From NCBI GenBank assembly GCA_024641285.1, contig JAHEDH010000013.1:1-39059 (forward strand): 39,059 nt of DNA, given 5' to 3'. Of this stretch, positions 25,638 to 35,117 are shown piece by piece (the first letter of the stretch is position 1; every line of letters starts with the position of its first letter). The notes under the pieces are model-generated. The model saw only the letters and a program-made list of their open reading frames with translations, ran no database searches and had not been told where the DNA came from. The translations under genes and the position numbers were made by a program. This stretch comes from a bacterium (GTDB taxonomy: Bacteria; Actinomycetota; Acidimicrobiia; Spongiisociales; ZC4RG35).

Positions 25638-27533
25638 TCATACTCCCCCTCCTGCAACGACGAGCCAGATGACGACGGCCAGGAGGCCGGCGACGAAGCC
25701 GACGCCGTAGTTGCGGACGAGACCGGTCTGCAGGACTCGGGTGCGGGTGCCGACCGAGCGCACGGCGCGGCCGACCCCGTTGACGAGACCGTCGATGCCG
25801 CCGGCATCGAACGTGAATGCGAGACGCTCCGAAAGCTTGCGGCCCGGGGTGACGAGCGTGGCGCCATAGATGTCGTCGACCCGGTAGGCGGCTGCCCATG
25901 CCTCCCAGAGCCTGCCAAACCCCTGCTGGAATCTCTCCCAGATCTCGCGAGGGCGGCTGTAGACGAAGCCCGCCATCGCCATCCCGGCGAAGCCGGCACC
26001 GACGGAGATCGCTGCCAGCAGCGCGAACATCCCCCAGCCCTCGGGCGGGTGTGCGACCTTCACGAGCTCGAAGCTCGGCTCGAGGAAGTGCTCGAGTGTG
26101 AGACGGAAGGGGGTGTTGAGGAACCCGGCTCCGACCGTGAGCACCGCGAGGACCACCAGCGGAACGGTCATCGACCGAGGGGACTCGTGGGGCTCGACGC
26201 CCTTGTCCCAGCGCGGCTCTCCCGTGAACACCATGAACCACTGCCGGGTCATGTAGAAGGCGGTGATCAGCGCCGTGACCAGGCCGATGACCCACAGGAC
26301 GATGCCAACGCCGCCGTACTCGAACGCAACGCCGAGGATCTCGTCCTTCGACCAGAAACCGGCGAGCGGCGGAATGCCTGCAATGGCGAGGGTGGCGACG
26401 CCCATCGTGATTCCGGTGACGGGCATCTTCTTGAGGAGGCCGCCCATCTTGTTCATGTCCTGCTCGTCATGCATGCCGTGGATGACCGATCCCGAGCCGA
26501 GGAAAAGGAGAGCCTTGAAGAAGGCGTGCGTCATGAGGTGGAAGATGCCGGCGATGTAGCCGCCGAGACCGACAGCGATGAACATGTAGCCGAGCTGGGA
26601 GACTGTCGAGTAGGCGAGGACCTTCTTGATGTCGGACTGGGCGATGGCGATCGATGCCGCCCACAGAGCGGTCAGCGCACCGACGATGGCAACTACGAGC
26701 CCGGCGTTCGGGCCGGCCTCGAAGATCGGAGCGGTTCTGGCGACCAGGTAGACGCCCGCCGTGACCATCGTGGCGGCATGGATCAACGCCGACACCGGTG
26801 TCGGGCCCTCCATGGCGTCCGGAAGCCAGACGTACAGAGGGATCTGGGCGGATTTGCCTGCGGCTCCGACCAGGAACAGCAGACCGATGGCGGTGGCGGT
26901 TCCCTCGTCGAGGATCTCCGGGACTCGTTCGAACACACCGTCGAAGGCCAGGGTCCCGAAGTTCGTGAAGACCAGCATGAGCCCGATCATGAAGCCGAAG
27001 TCTCCGATGCGGTTCACGATGAACGCCTTCTTGCCTGCGGCGGCGGCGGAAGGCTTGGTGTACCAGAACGAGATCAGTAGGTAGGAACACAATCCGACCA
27101 GCTCCCAGCCCATGAAGACCATGGCGAAGTTGCCACCGAGGACGAGCGTCAGCATCGACGCGATGAAGAGGTTCAGATACGTGAAGAATCTGGCGAAGCG
27201 CTCATCGCCGTGCATGTATCCGATCGAGAAGACATGGATGAGCGTTCCGACACCGGTGATGATGAGCGTCATCACCGCAGCCAGCGAGTCCCAGGCGATC
27301 TCGAGGTTGGCGCCGATCGCCGGCATCCACTCCCACAGCATCACGGTCTCGCCGTGGGCGCCTTCCTCGACGATGAACGGCAACGCCGCCGCGAATCCAA
27401 CGGCGAACGAGGCGGCGACCGACAGCGTTCCGATGATGCCGGCCAGCGGCTCTCCGAGCCTCCGCCCGAAGAAATGGAGGAACACCGCCCCTGCCAACGG
27501 CAGAGCAATGACGAGCCAGATGGCGTCGGTCAT
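25638..27533 (-). CDS. nuoL: NADH-quinone oxidoreductase subunit L (cluster 2)
   Basis: 631 residues. The distal antiporter-like subunit. Key segments: IGYMHGDERFARFFTYLNLF, FMGWELVGLCSYLLISFWY (conserved Glu), PLYVWLPDAMEGPTPVSALIHAATMVTAG, KVLAYSTVSQLGYMFIAVG and HAFFKALLFLGSGSVIHGM, plus a C-terminal lateral-helix region. The ATG at 27531-27533 follows the family start. It lies between nuoK and nuoM. It is clearly different in sequence and length from the 683-residue NuoL of cluster 1. Confidence 0.97.
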   Translation of the reverse strand: MTDAIWLVIALPLAGAVFLHFFGRRLGEPLAGIIGTLSVAASFAVGFAAALPFIVEEGAHGETVMLWEWMPAIGANLEIAWDSLAAVMTLIITGVGTLIHVFSIGYMHGDERFARFFTYLNLFIASMLTLVLGGNFAMVFMGWELVGLCSYLLISFWYTKPSAAAAGKKAFIVNRIGDFGFMIGLMLVFTNFGTLAFDGVFERVPEILDEGTATAIGLLFLVGAAGKSAQIPLYVWLPDAMEGPTPVSALIHAATMVTAGVYLVARTAPIFEAGPNAGLVVAIVGALTALWAASIAIAQSDIKKVLAYSTVSQLGYMFIAVGLGGYIAGIFHLMTHAFFKALLFLGSGSVIHGMHDEQDMNKMGGLLKKMPVTGITMGVATLAIAGIPPLAGFWSKDEILGVAFEYGGVGIVLWVIGLVTALITAFYMTRQWFMVFTGEPRWDKGVEPHESPRSMTVPLVVLAVLTVGAGFLNTPFRLTLEHFLEPSFELVKVAHPPEGWGMFALLAAISVGAGFAGMAMAGFVYSRPREIWERFQQGFGRLWEAWAAAYRVDDIYGATLVTPGRKLSERLAFTFDAGGIDGLVNGVGRAVRSVGTRTRVLQTGLVRNYGVGFVAGLLAVVIWLVVAGGGV

Positions 27534-27540
27534 GGGCGAC

Positions 27541-27706
27541 CTCGTTCCTCGGCCGCCCGTTGACAGTTGACAGTTGACAGTTGACAGTTGACCCGCGGTC
27601 GTGAGGAACGTGGAACTGAGAGGCGAACATCACGACGACTCGCACGCCGCAGTTCCCGCTGACGGTGAGACCAGAACGGTGAACTGTGAACTGTGAACTG
27701 TGACCC
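27541..27706. repeat. Heptamer arrays and an element fragment in the nuoK-nuoL spacer (cluster 2)
   Basis: TTGACAG four times plus TTGAC at 27560-27591, and GTGAACT three times plus GTGACCC at 27679-27706. The spacer begins with CTCGTTCCTCGGCCG (27541-27555), which matches the sequence before the array at 25551, so heptamers follow the same element fragment in both places. Together these fill most of a 181-bp gap. Confidence 0.9.
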
Positions 27707-27714
27707 CATCACCA

Positions 27715-28023
27715 TCATCCCCTCAGCGATGCCAATTCATCGACCGAGGCGCTCTCGCGGCGGCGGAAGATGGCCACGATGATCGCCAAACCGACGACGA
27801 CCTCGGCTGCGGCGACGACCAGCACGAAGAAGACGGCGACCTGGCCCTCGAGGTTGCCGAGGGCACGACCGGCGGCCACGAACGTGAGGTTGACCGCATT
27901 CAGCATGAGCTCGACGCACATGAACATGATCAGGGCGTTGCGGCGGACCAGGATCCCCAGCAGCCCGATCGAGAAGAGAACCGCTGCAAGGGACAGGTAC
28001 CAGCCGGCCGTGACCTCGATCAT
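27715..28023 (-). CDS. nuoK: NADH-quinone oxidoreductase subunit K (cluster 2)
   Basis: 102 residues, three membrane helices. Family features: [32 protein letters not shown] with the conserved membrane Glu, and [21 protein letters not shown]. The ATG at 28021-28023 overlaps the nuoJ stop by 4 bp. It acts in proton transfer within the membrane arm. Confidence 0.96.
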   Translation of the reverse strand: MIEVTAGWYLSLAAVLFSIGLLGILVRRNALIMFMCVELMLNAVNLTFVAAGRALGNLEGQVAVFFVLVVAAAEVVVGLAIIVAIFRRRESASVDELASLRG

Positions 28024-28547
28024 TCGGACTCCTCCGGTGCGCCCGGTGCGTAGTAGGCGAGGGCGATGGCGCCGGCCGCACCGATCGTCAGCAACAACGC
28101 GGTCACCTCGAACGGCAGCAGCCAGTCGGTGAACATGATCCCGGCGATGTTCTCGACGGTGCCGTTGGGGATCGGACCGGCGACCGACAGCGGCACCCAG
28201 GCGAACTCGCCACCGAACACGAGAGCGCCGACGGTGACCACCATGATCGCCGCCAAGCCGATCACGAGCTGGCGCTGGAAGCGGAGCGGCTCGGACGTGT
28301 CCTCGACTCGGTCCACACCGATCATCATGATCACGAAGAGGAACAGGGTCAGCACTGCACCCGCGTACACGATGACCTGGACGGCGGCGATGAGATGGCC
28401 GAGGTTCACCACATAGAAGACGCCGAGCGAGAACAGCGTCCCGAGCAGGCCCATTGCGGCGTAGACCGGGTTCTTGGCGAAGACGACCGAAAGCGCTCCG
28501 CCGATCGCTGCGGAACCCACGAGCACGAAGATGACCAGTTCGACCAT
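28020..28547 (-). CDS. nuoJ: NADH-quinone oxidoreductase subunit J (cluster 2)
   Basis: 175 residues, about five membrane helices. Seen: [27 protein letters not shown], then [25 protein letters not shown], the most conserved part of NuoJ. The ATG at 28545-28547 ([10 protein letters not shown]) overlaps the nuoI stop by one base (TGATG). Upstream in-frame codons belong to the nuoI region and are not used. Confidence 0.96.
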   Translation of the reverse strand: MVELVIFVLVGSAAIGGALSVVFAKNPVYAAMGLLGTLFSLGVFYVVNLGHLIAAVQVIVYAGAVLTLFLFVIMMIGVDRVEDTSEPLRFQRQLVIGLAAIMVVTVGALVFGGEFAWVPLSVAGPIPNGTVENIAGIMFTDWLLPFEVTALLLTIGAAGAIALAYYAPGAPEESE

Positions 28548-29161
28548 CAGCTGTCCCGCTCTTCTTGGCTGGGCTCCGGATCCCAGTCCGCCGGTCCTGC
28601 CGTGCCCTGCCACATCTTCACGCCCTCGTAGGCGGCATTGCCGGAGGGAGCCGTCGCCCGAACCCACCCGTCAGCCACCAGCAGCTCGTCCTGGTTGGCG
28701 AGGCGGTCGTTGGGGAACATGTGAGGCACCGACCCGTCCTCGTTCATGAGGAGGGTTTCCTTGGTGTAGATGGCGTCCTCGCGATTGGCCGTCGACATCT
28801 CGAACAGATGCGTCATCGTGATCGCCTCGGTGGGACAGGCCTCCACACAGAGTGCGCAGAAGATGCAGCGCAGCATGTTGATCTCGTAGACGAAGCCGTA
28901 GCGCTCCCCCGGGCTCACCGGATCGTCGGCAGGGTTGTCGGCTCCTCGGACATAGATGCAATGCGCAGGGCAGGCTCCGGCGCACAGCTCGCAGCCGATG
29001 CACTTCTCCATGCCGTCGGGGTACCGGTTGAGCACGTGCCGGCCGTGGAACCGCTCGGGCTTCTCGCGGAACACCGCCGGGTATTTCATGGTGACGCGCG
29101 GCTTGAACATCTGCGACCCGGTCACCCGCAGACCCTTCACCAATTCGCCGATCACGCCCAT
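28547..29161 (-). CDS. nuoI: NADH-quinone oxidoreductase subunit I, 2x[4Fe-4S] subunit (cluster 2)
   Basis: 204 residues. Carries clusters N6a and N6b through [12 protein letters not shown] and [12 protein letters not shown]. The N-terminus ([23 protein letters not shown]) is the standard NuoI approach to the first cluster. The C-terminal 60 residues after the second motif are longer than in cluster 1 and acidic. The ATG at 29159-29161 follows the nuoH stop by 11 bp. Confidence 0.97.
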   Translation of the reverse strand: MGVIGELVKGLRVTGSQMFKPRVTMKYPAVFREKPERFHGRHVLNRYPDGMEKCIGCELCAGACPAHCIYVRGADNPADDPVSPGERYGFVYEINMLRCIFCALCVEACPTEAITMTHLFEMSTANREDAIYTKETLLMNEDGSVPHMFPNDRLANQDELLVADGWVRATAPSGNAAYEGVKMWQGTAGPADWDPEPSQEERDS

Positions 29162-29172
29162 CTCACATCACC

Positions 29173-30297
29173 TCAAACAAACGGAAGTCCGAAACGTCGA
29201 ATGCCGATCACCAGCGCCGAGACGATCAGCCAGGCGAGCGCCCCGGGAATGAGGCGCTTCCAACCGAGCGTCATCAGCTGGTCGTACCGCATTCTCGGCA
29301 GGGTGGCACGCACCCAGATGAACAGGAAGACGATCACATAGGTCTTGAGCAGGAGCCACATGGTGGGCAGAGCCGCCGAGATGAATCCCGGGAGGATCGA
29401 ATCGAAGGTCGGCCCGTTCCAGCCTCCGAGAAAGAGCGTGGCTGCGAGTGCCGACATCGAGAAGATGTTCACGTACTCGGCGAGGAAGAACAGCAGGAAC
29501 TTGGATCCGGAGTACTCGGTGTGGAAACCACCGACCAGCTCCTGTTCCGCCTCGACGAGGTCGAACGGTGCCCGGTTGGTCTCAGCGATCGCTGCCAGCA
29601 CGAAGATGACGAAGGCCACGAATTGCGGGATCAGGTTCCAACGGGGAATGAACTGGGTGATTGCGCCGAACTGCGGCAGCACCGTCTCGAGTGAGCCGGC
29701 CTGTCGCTCGACGATACCGGCGAGCGAAAGGGTCCCTCCACCGCTGTCTCCAGCCGTCGACGAGTAGAGGACGACAGCCACGATCGAGAGGCCAAGAGCC
29801 GCCTCGTACGAGATCGCCTGAGCGGTTGCGCGGACGCCGCCCAACAGGGGGTACTTCGAGCCGGACGACCAGCCTGCGAGCACGACGGCGTACACGGCCA
29901 TCGAGGACATCGCCAGGACGAACAGCACGCCCACGTTCAGATCGGTGCCTTGGAGCGGCAGCACCCGCTCGACGCCGTCCACGGTGAAGGTGATCGGCTT
30001 TCCCCACGGCACCACCATGAAGAGGAGGAACGCCGGCACCACTGCGAAGACCGGGGCGAGCATGAACGCCGCCTTCTCGGCCTTCGTCGGCATGACCTGC
30101 TCCTTGAAGAAGAGCTTGAATGCATCGGCGAACGACTGGAGGATGCCCCATGGTCCCGCCCGGTCAGGACCGACCCGGTTCTGCATGTCTGCGAGCAGTT
30201 TCCGCTCGGCCCAGATGTTGAGTGGCGTGACCACCAAGAGGAGGGCGAAGGTGGCAACGACCCGCAACACGATGAGTCCAAAATCGATGAGATCCAT
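29173..30297 (-). CDS. nuoH: NADH-quinone oxidoreductase subunit H (cluster 2)
   Basis: 374 residues, about eight or nine membrane helices. NuoH forms the quinone channel. Seen: ADMQNRVGPDRAGPWGILQSFADAFKLFFKEQ, split here by its QNRVGP core, the ETNRAPFDLVEAEQELVGGFHTEYSG acidic loop and RATLPRMRYDQLM. The start ATG is at 30295-30297. A 431-bp spacer, unusually long for this operon, separates it from nuoG and contains a full hairpin element. Confidence 0.97.
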   Translation of the reverse strand: MDLIDFGLIVLRVVATFALLLVVTPLNIWAERKLLADMQNRVGPDRAGPWGILQSFADAFKLFFKEQVMPTKAEKAAFMLAPVFAVVPAFLLFMVVPWGKPITFTVDGVERVLPLQGTDLNVGVLFVLAMSSMAVYAVVLAGWSSGSKYPLLGGVRATAQAISYEAALGLSIVAVVLYSSTAGDSGGGTLSLAGIVERQAGSLETVLPQFGAITQFIPRWNLIPQFVAFVIFVLAAIAETNRAPFDLVEAEQELVGGFHTEYSGSKFLLFFLAEYVNIFSMSALAATLFLGGWNGPTFDSILPGFISAALPTMWLLLKTYVIVFLFIWVRATLPRMRYDQLMTLGWKRLIPGALAWLIVSALVIGIRRFGLPFV

Positions 30298-30728
30298 CAG
30301 CGGTCGGCCTTCCTCAACAACACCGGTGAGAGATTAGGAACCGCCACCCCCTCGGACCAATTCTGTGTTCATTGCCGCCCCACTTCGCGGCCGCTGGGCC
30401 GACGGGCAGGACCACCACGACGAGCTGCGCACAGACGCCGGCCGGCCAGAGCTCCCGTCACACCCCCCCACAACACGGCGCAGCGACCACAGACTGGAGA
30501 ATGACATCCTCCATGGGAAACACGAGTCCGAACCTGATGTCCCCCACGCAGTGGGGGAAGGGACCCGTGGAGCGAGGAACGAGCGCCACGGGTCGGGGGG
30601 AAGCCACGCGAACCGAGCTCCCCACAGACGCCTTCCCACCGTGGGCACCGACCCCTTACCTCCGGCCTCCTTCGTCGACCGCAGGGACCTTTCCCCCTCG
30701 CTTCGCTCCGGGGAACAGCAGGGGATGG
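30298..30728. other. Long nuoG-nuoH spacer
   Basis: No credible gene is seen in these 431 bases. The half next to nuoG (30538-30717) is a complete hairpin element; the half next to nuoH (30298-30537) shows no repeat, promoter or RNA gene that I can identify. The spacer might carry an internal promoter for nuoH onward. Confidence 0.6.
30538..30717. repeat. Complete TGTCCCCC hairpin element, about 180 bp
   Basis: Starts TGTCCCCC and ends GGGGAACA (one mismatch to an inverted repeat). Order: hairpin TCCCCCACGCAGTGGGGGA (30540-30558), a stem ACCCGTGG (30563-30570) / CCACGGGT (30586-30593) around GCGAGGAACGAGC, a unique middle, an inverted second block beginning TTACCTCC (30656) and ending GCAGGGACC (30689), and a terminal hairpin TTCCCCCTCGCTTCGCTCC...GGGGAA. 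Confidence 0.8.
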
Positions 30729-33182
30729 TCAGTCGGCGGCCGTGACGGTGACGATGGGGTTGGAGCCGAGGGGTGGGGTGCCTGGCTGGTTGAAGGGGAC
30801 GTAGACGACACCTCGCGAGAGCGAGTCGTCGATCACGACTGGGAGCGTGACGGTGAAGTCGCCGGCCGTGAGCGTCGCCCGCTCGTCGAGGCTCAACCGC
30901 GTGACATCGTCGGGGTGCACGTGCAGCTTGGCTCCGGGGGCCAGCTCGTGCTGCGAGAGCCCGTTGCGCATGAGTACCCCGTCGTCGTACATCACCCTGG
31001 CCTGATGGAGCACCAGGTCGCCCTTGACGGTCTTCCCGCCCGTGTCGACCGGGATGTACTGCAAGGGTTGGCCCGCTTCGCCGTACGGCACCACGACGCC
31101 GTCGGTCTCATCCCATTCGAGGAGATCCCAGGTGACGCCTTCGTACGCAGGCGCCACATGAGCGATTTCCTCGTTGATCCCCTCCGCCGACGAGAACCCG
31201 AGCGTCGTCCCCATCCTGGCGGCGATGTCGTCGATGATCGACCAGTCGGGACGCGACTGTCCAGGACCGGGGACGATGTTGTTGACCTTCTGGACGCGGC
31301 CTTCGATGTTGGTGACCGTGCCGTCCTTCTCGGCGAACCCCTCGGCCGGCAGAATGACGTCGGCCAGCCGGTTCGAGTCGGTGAGGAACTGGTCGAGGGA
31401 GACCACAAAGCCGATCGACTCGATCGCTTCGGCCGCCACCAATCCGTCAGGCATGTCGCGGACAGGGTCGGCGCCGACAATGATCAGCGCTTCGAGCCCG
31501 GCCGGGGACGTGATCCCACCTGCCAGCATCTCTCTGGTGGACTTGCCGGTTTTCGTAGGCCATGGTCCCCAGTTCTCTTCGAGATTGGCACACCCGATGC
31601 CACCGAGTGACACGCGCCCGGGAAGGAGAGTCGGGGCGAGCCCCATGTCGAGGGCGCCGAAGACGTTCGACCGGCGGGCAAGGGGGAGAATCGACGCGTC
31701 GGAAAGTGTGCGGACGAACGCTGCGACGGCTTCGGCGAGCTTGGGATCCTCGGTGGTGCCGGACCGGCCGACCAGCGCAACCACGGGACCGGTATTGAGC
31801 GCGGCTCGTGCATCTGCGTAGCGGCCTTCGCCGGCCGAGAGCGCCGTGAGCACCTCGGAACCGGCGCCGGGGCGATAGGTGAACTTGTGGTCCGCCCGGT
31901 CGTCGAGACCGGTGGCTCGCGGGTGCACCACGATGAGGGTGGCGCCCAGCTCCTGGGCTGCCCGGCGAACCCGGAGATAGAGCGTCGGGTGCTCTTCTTT
32001 GAGGTCCGGCCCCCAGACCAGCACGGTCTTGGCCGTCTCGAGGTCGGAGATGAGCGCGCGATCGGCGGTTGCGGCGAGGAACTGGGGGTCGAGGCCGTCG
32101 TCGAGCTGGGCGTCGACGTTGTTTGTGCCCACGGCCACCCGCATGAACTTCGACAGGGCGTAGGCGTCCTCGTTGGTGAGGCGGGCTCCACCAATGGCAC
32201 CGACCGAATCGGGCCCTGAGCTCTCGATCGTGGACCGAAGTTTCGACGCCACCAGGTCGAGCGCCTCTGCCCACGAACTCTCGCGGAACGCTCCGTCGGA
32301 GCCCTTCACCAGCGGCATCGAGAGGCGGTCGGGTGAGTTGATGTACTCGAAGCCGAACCGGCACTTGTCGCTCAGCCAGCCGTGGTTGGTCGGCTCGGCG
32401 TCGACGCCGAGGAAACGAAGCACCTCGTTCTGCGACGACTGGATCGTGATGCGATCGCCGGCAGTGCAATGAGCGCACGTCGACTCGACGGCGTTGAGGT
32501 CCCACGGGCGGGCGCGGAAGCGATAGGCCGTGGCAGTGAGCGCCCCGACCGGGCAGATCTGGACGGTGTTGCCCGAGAAGTAGGAAGAGAACGGAAGGTC
32601 GGGGAAGGTGTTGACCTGGGTGTTGTTGCCCCGGTCCTTGAATTCGATGAGTGGATCGCCGGAGATCTCATCGGAGAAACGAGTGCAGCGGGCACACAGG
32701 ATGCAACGCTCACGGTCCAACAGCACGAGATCCGAGATCGGAATCGGCTTCTCGTAGTGGCGCTTCTCCTCGACGAACCGGGACTCGCCGGCGCCGTAGG
32801 ACATCGTCTGGTCCTGGAGGGGGCACTCACCGCCGCGGTCACAGACGGGACAGTCGAGTGGGTGGTTGATCAGGAGGAACTCGAGAATCCCCTCCTGCGC
32901 CTTCTTGACGGTGTCGTTCTGGGTGTCGACGACCATGCCGTCGGCCACCGGGTTGGTGCAGGCGGTGATCAGGGCCGGACCTCGTGGGGTCTCGATCTGG
33001 ACGAGGCACATGCGGCACATGCCGACAGGGTTCATCCGCGGATGCCAGCAGAAGCGCGGGATGTAGGTGCCGTTGTCCTGGGCGGCCTTGATCAACATCT
33101 CGCCCTTCTTCACCTCGTGCGGGACACCGTCGATCGTGATGGTGACGAGTTGGGTGTCCGACTGCGGTTTGACGTCGGTCAC
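30729..33182 (-). CDS. nuoG: NADH-quinone oxidoreductase subunit G (cluster 2)
   Basis: 817 residues, the large iron-sulfur subunit of the NADH-oxidising module. N-terminal 2Fe-2S domain (FCWHPRMNPVGMCRMCLVQI), the histidine-containing 4Fe-4S domain (HPLDCPVCDRGGECPLQD), a 2x4Fe-4S domain (CILCARCTRFSDEISG, and a later CPVGAL), then CAHCTAGDRI and DKCRFGFEYI, which could ligate the extra N7 cluster, followed by a molybdopterin-oxidoreductase-like domain without cofactor. The start is GTG at 33180-33182, overlapping the nuoF stop by 4 bp. Confidence 0.96.
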   Translation of the reverse strand: MTDVKPQSDTQLVTITIDGVPHEVKKGEMLIKAAQDNGTYIPRFCWHPRMNPVGMCRMCLVQIETPRGPALITACTNPVADGMVVDTQNDTVKKAQEGILEFLLINHPLDCPVCDRGGECPLQDQTMSYGAGESRFVEEKRHYEKPIPISDLVLLDRERCILCARCTRFSDEISGDPLIEFKDRGNNTQVNTFPDLPFSSYFSGNTVQICPVGALTATAYRFRARPWDLNAVESTCAHCTAGDRITIQSSQNEVLRFLGVDAEPTNHGWLSDKCRFGFEYINSPDRLSMPLVKGSDGAFRESSWAEALDLVASKLRSTIESSGPDSVGAIGGARLTNEDAYALSKFMRVAVGTNNVDAQLDDGLDPQFLAATADRALISDLETAKTVLVWGPDLKEEHPTLYLRVRRAAQELGATLIVVHPRATGLDDRADHKFTYRPGAGSEVLTALSAGEGRYADARAALNTGPVVALVGRSGTTEDPKLAEAVAAFVRTLSDASILPLARRSNVFGALDMGLAPTLLPGRVSLGGIGCANLEENWGPWPTKTGKSTREMLAGGITSPAGLEALIIVGADPVRDMPDGLVAAEAIESIGFVVSLDQFLTDSNRLADVILPAEGFAEKDGTVTNIEGRVQKVNNIVPGPGQSRPDWSIIDDIAARMGTTLGFSSAEGINEEIAHVAPAYEGVTWDLLEWDETDGVVVPYGEAGQPLQYIPVDTGGKTVKGDLVLHQARVMYDDGVLMRNGLSQHELAPGAKLHVHPDDVTRLSLDERATLTAGDFTVTLPVVIDDSLSRGVVYVPFNQPGTPPLGSNPIVTVTAAD

Positions 33183-34492
33183 GCGTGCACCTCGGTCTTG
33201 GCGAGCGGACAGGCGCCCTCGGTGATGTGAGCCATGACCTCGTCGTTGAAGTGCCGCATGATCGAAGTGATCGGCGAAACCGCCGACGGGCCGAGCGGGC
33301 AGATCGTGGTTTGCCGGGGCGGCCAGGCGAGGCCGACGCTGATGTTGTCCGACACGTCGAGCAGCAGGTCGGCGTCGATGGGACGCCCTTGACCGTCTTC
33401 GATCCGACGGAGAATCATCTCGAGCCAGGTGGTGCCTTCACGGCACGGCGTGCACTGTCCGCACGATTCGTGACTGAAGAAGCGGACGACCCGTTCAGCG
33501 GCCCTCACGACACACGTGGTGTCGTCCATCACGACCACTGCGCCGGAGCCGAGCATCGACCCGGCCTGGCCGGTGTCGCCCTTCGTGATCGGGAGATCGA
33601 GGTGATCGTCGGGGTTGAACCACGGTGCGGATGCGCCGCCGGGTATCCACATCTTGAGCTCGCGGTCGCCGGGGACGCCGCCCCCGACGTCGTAGATCAG
33701 CTCGCGCCACGTGATGCCGTGCGGGAGCTCGTAGTTGCCCGGCTTGTTGACATGGCCGGAGAGCGACGTCATGAACGTGCCGGTGTCGTCACCGTGACCG
33801 AGCGCCCGGTAGGCGTCGACGCCCATCTCGAAGATGTGCGGGATGTTGGCCATCGTCTCGACGTTGTTGACGATCGTCGGCATCATGTAGAGACCCTTGG
33901 CCGCCGGGAAGTACGGGGGCTTCAGTCGCGGCTCGCCGCGTTGGCCTTCGAGCGAGTTGATCAGCGCAGTCTCTTCGCCGCAGATGTACGCCCCTCCTCC
34001 GAGGTGGACGGTGAGCTCGAGGTCGTATTCCGATCCGAAGATCCCCTTGCCGAAGTATCCCTTGACGTAGGCCTCGTCGACGGCGTCCTGGAGTCGACGG
34101 GCGGGCTTGGGGTACTCGCCGCGGATGTAGACGAACGCGTGGTGGACCTCGTTGGCGATCGCAGTGATGATCACCCCTTCGAGCATCTGGTGGGGGTCAC
34201 GTTCGAGCAACTGCCGGTCCTTGAAGGTGCCGGGCTCCGACTCGTCACCGTTGACCACCAGATATGCCGGCCGAGCCGGAGCCAGGAAGCTCCATTTGAG
34301 GCCGGTCGAAAAGGCGGCGCCGCCTCGCCCGAGGAGACCGGATTCCTTGACGGTCTCGACGAGTTCGTCGCGCGTCTTGGCGACCGCAGCCTTGGCTTGG
34401 ACATATCCGCCTGTGGCCTCGTACCGCTCGATGGTGTGGCTGTCGGTCGGATGGTCCTCCATCCGCTTGGTGATGACCTTCGGGTAGCTCAT
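33179..34492 (-). CDS. nuoF: NADH-quinone oxidoreductase subunit F, NADH- and FMN-binding (cluster 2)
   Basis: 437 residues. Binds NADH and FMN and carries the N3 4Fe-4S cluster. Motifs: GLLGRGGAAFSTGLKW (nucleotide site), VVNGDESEPGTFKDR (FMN site), YICGEETALINSLEGQRGEPR, and ESCGQCTPCREGTTWLE with the fourth Cys in TTICPLGPSA. The ATG overlaps the nuoE stop by 4 bp (ATGA). No NuoF exists in the cluster 1 part visible here. Confidence 0.97.
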   Translation of the reverse strand: MSYPKVITKRMEDHPTDSHTIERYEATGGYVQAKAAVAKTRDELVETVKESGLLGRGGAAFSTGLKWSFLAPARPAYLVVNGDESEPGTFKDRQLLERDPHQMLEGVIITAIANEVHHAFVYIRGEYPKPARRLQDAVDEAYVKGYFGKGIFGSEYDLELTVHLGGGAYICGEETALINSLEGQRGEPRLKPPYFPAAKGLYMMPTIVNNVETMANIPHIFEMGVDAYRALGHGDDTGTFMTSLSGHVNKPGNYELPHGITWRELIYDVGGGVPGDRELKMWIPGGASAPWFNPDDHLDLPITKGDTGQAGSMLGSGAVVVMDDTTCVVRAAERVVRFFSHESCGQCTPCREGTTWLEMILRRIEDGQGRPIDADLLLDVSDNISVGLAWPPRQTTICPLGPSAVSPITSIMRHFNDEVMAHITEGACPLAKTEVHA

Positions 34493-35109
34493 TGCGGGTC
34501 CTTGGTGGCAGTGCCATACGGTTCGAATGCAGGGAATGGACCGGCGGCGCCGACGTCAGACGGAAGCGCCCACTCGAAGCTGCGCTGGCCGCCGAACAGC
34601 TCCTGCATCTCGTCGGTGTTGACCGCCTCGGGGCGTGCTTTCTTGAGCCACCGGACCAGCTCGCGCCCCTTTTCGGCCGTGAGCCCTTCTATCAGCTCGT
34701 AGTTGACCTGGCAGGCGACAGCTCCCCCGCAGGCGCCGATGCACTCGGCGTGCTCGACCGAGATGAGGCCCTCTTCGTCCGTCTCCCCGTGCGGGACGCC
34801 GGACTCGTCCTCGATGGCGGCCAGCACGTCGTCGCTGCCGAGCAGCATGCAGGAAATCGATGTGCACAGCGAGACGAGGTATTTCCCCGTCCGTTCGCGC
34901 TTGAACATCGTGTAGAACGAGGCGACCGACTGGACTTGAGCGGGGGTGATCCCGACCCACTCTGCGACCTCGGTCATCCCCTCCTCGGTGAGCCACCCGT
35001 CCTCGGCCATCGCCAGATACAACAGGGGCATGACGGCGGAGCGTTTCTCGGGGTACTTGGCCAAAATCTCCTTGGCGCGGGACTGGGTGGATTCCGACCA
35101 GATGCTCAT
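34489..35109 (-). CDS. nuoE: NADH-quinone oxidoreductase subunit E, [2Fe-2S] (cluster 2)
   Basis: 206 residues. Holds the N1a 2Fe-2S cluster with ligands Cys82 and Cys87 (LCTSISC) and Cys123 and Cys127 (ECIGACGG). The N-terminal helical half (YPEKRSAVMPLLYLAMAEDGWL) is typical; a C-terminal extension of about 45 residues follows the fold. The ATG is at 35107-35109. No ribosome site is seen, but a -10 box ends eight bases before the ATG, so nuoE probably begins its own leaderless transcript. Confidence 0.95.
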   Translation of the reverse strand: MSIWSESTQSRAKEILAKYPEKRSAVMPLLYLAMAEDGWLTEEGMTEVAEWVGITPAQVQSVASFYTMFKRERTGKYLVSLCTSISCMLLGSDDVLAAIEDESGVPHGETDEEGLISVEHAECIGACGGAVACQVNYELIEGLTAEKGRELVRWLKKARPEAVNTDEMQELFGGQRSFEWALPSDVGAAGPFPAFEPYGTATKDPQ

Positions 35110-35117
35110 CGGCCCGG

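Noticed and set aside
30298-30745. Small plus-strand genes in the nuoG-nuoH spacer
   Set aside because: The frames run through hairpin repeats, lack ribosome sites and resemble no protein I know.
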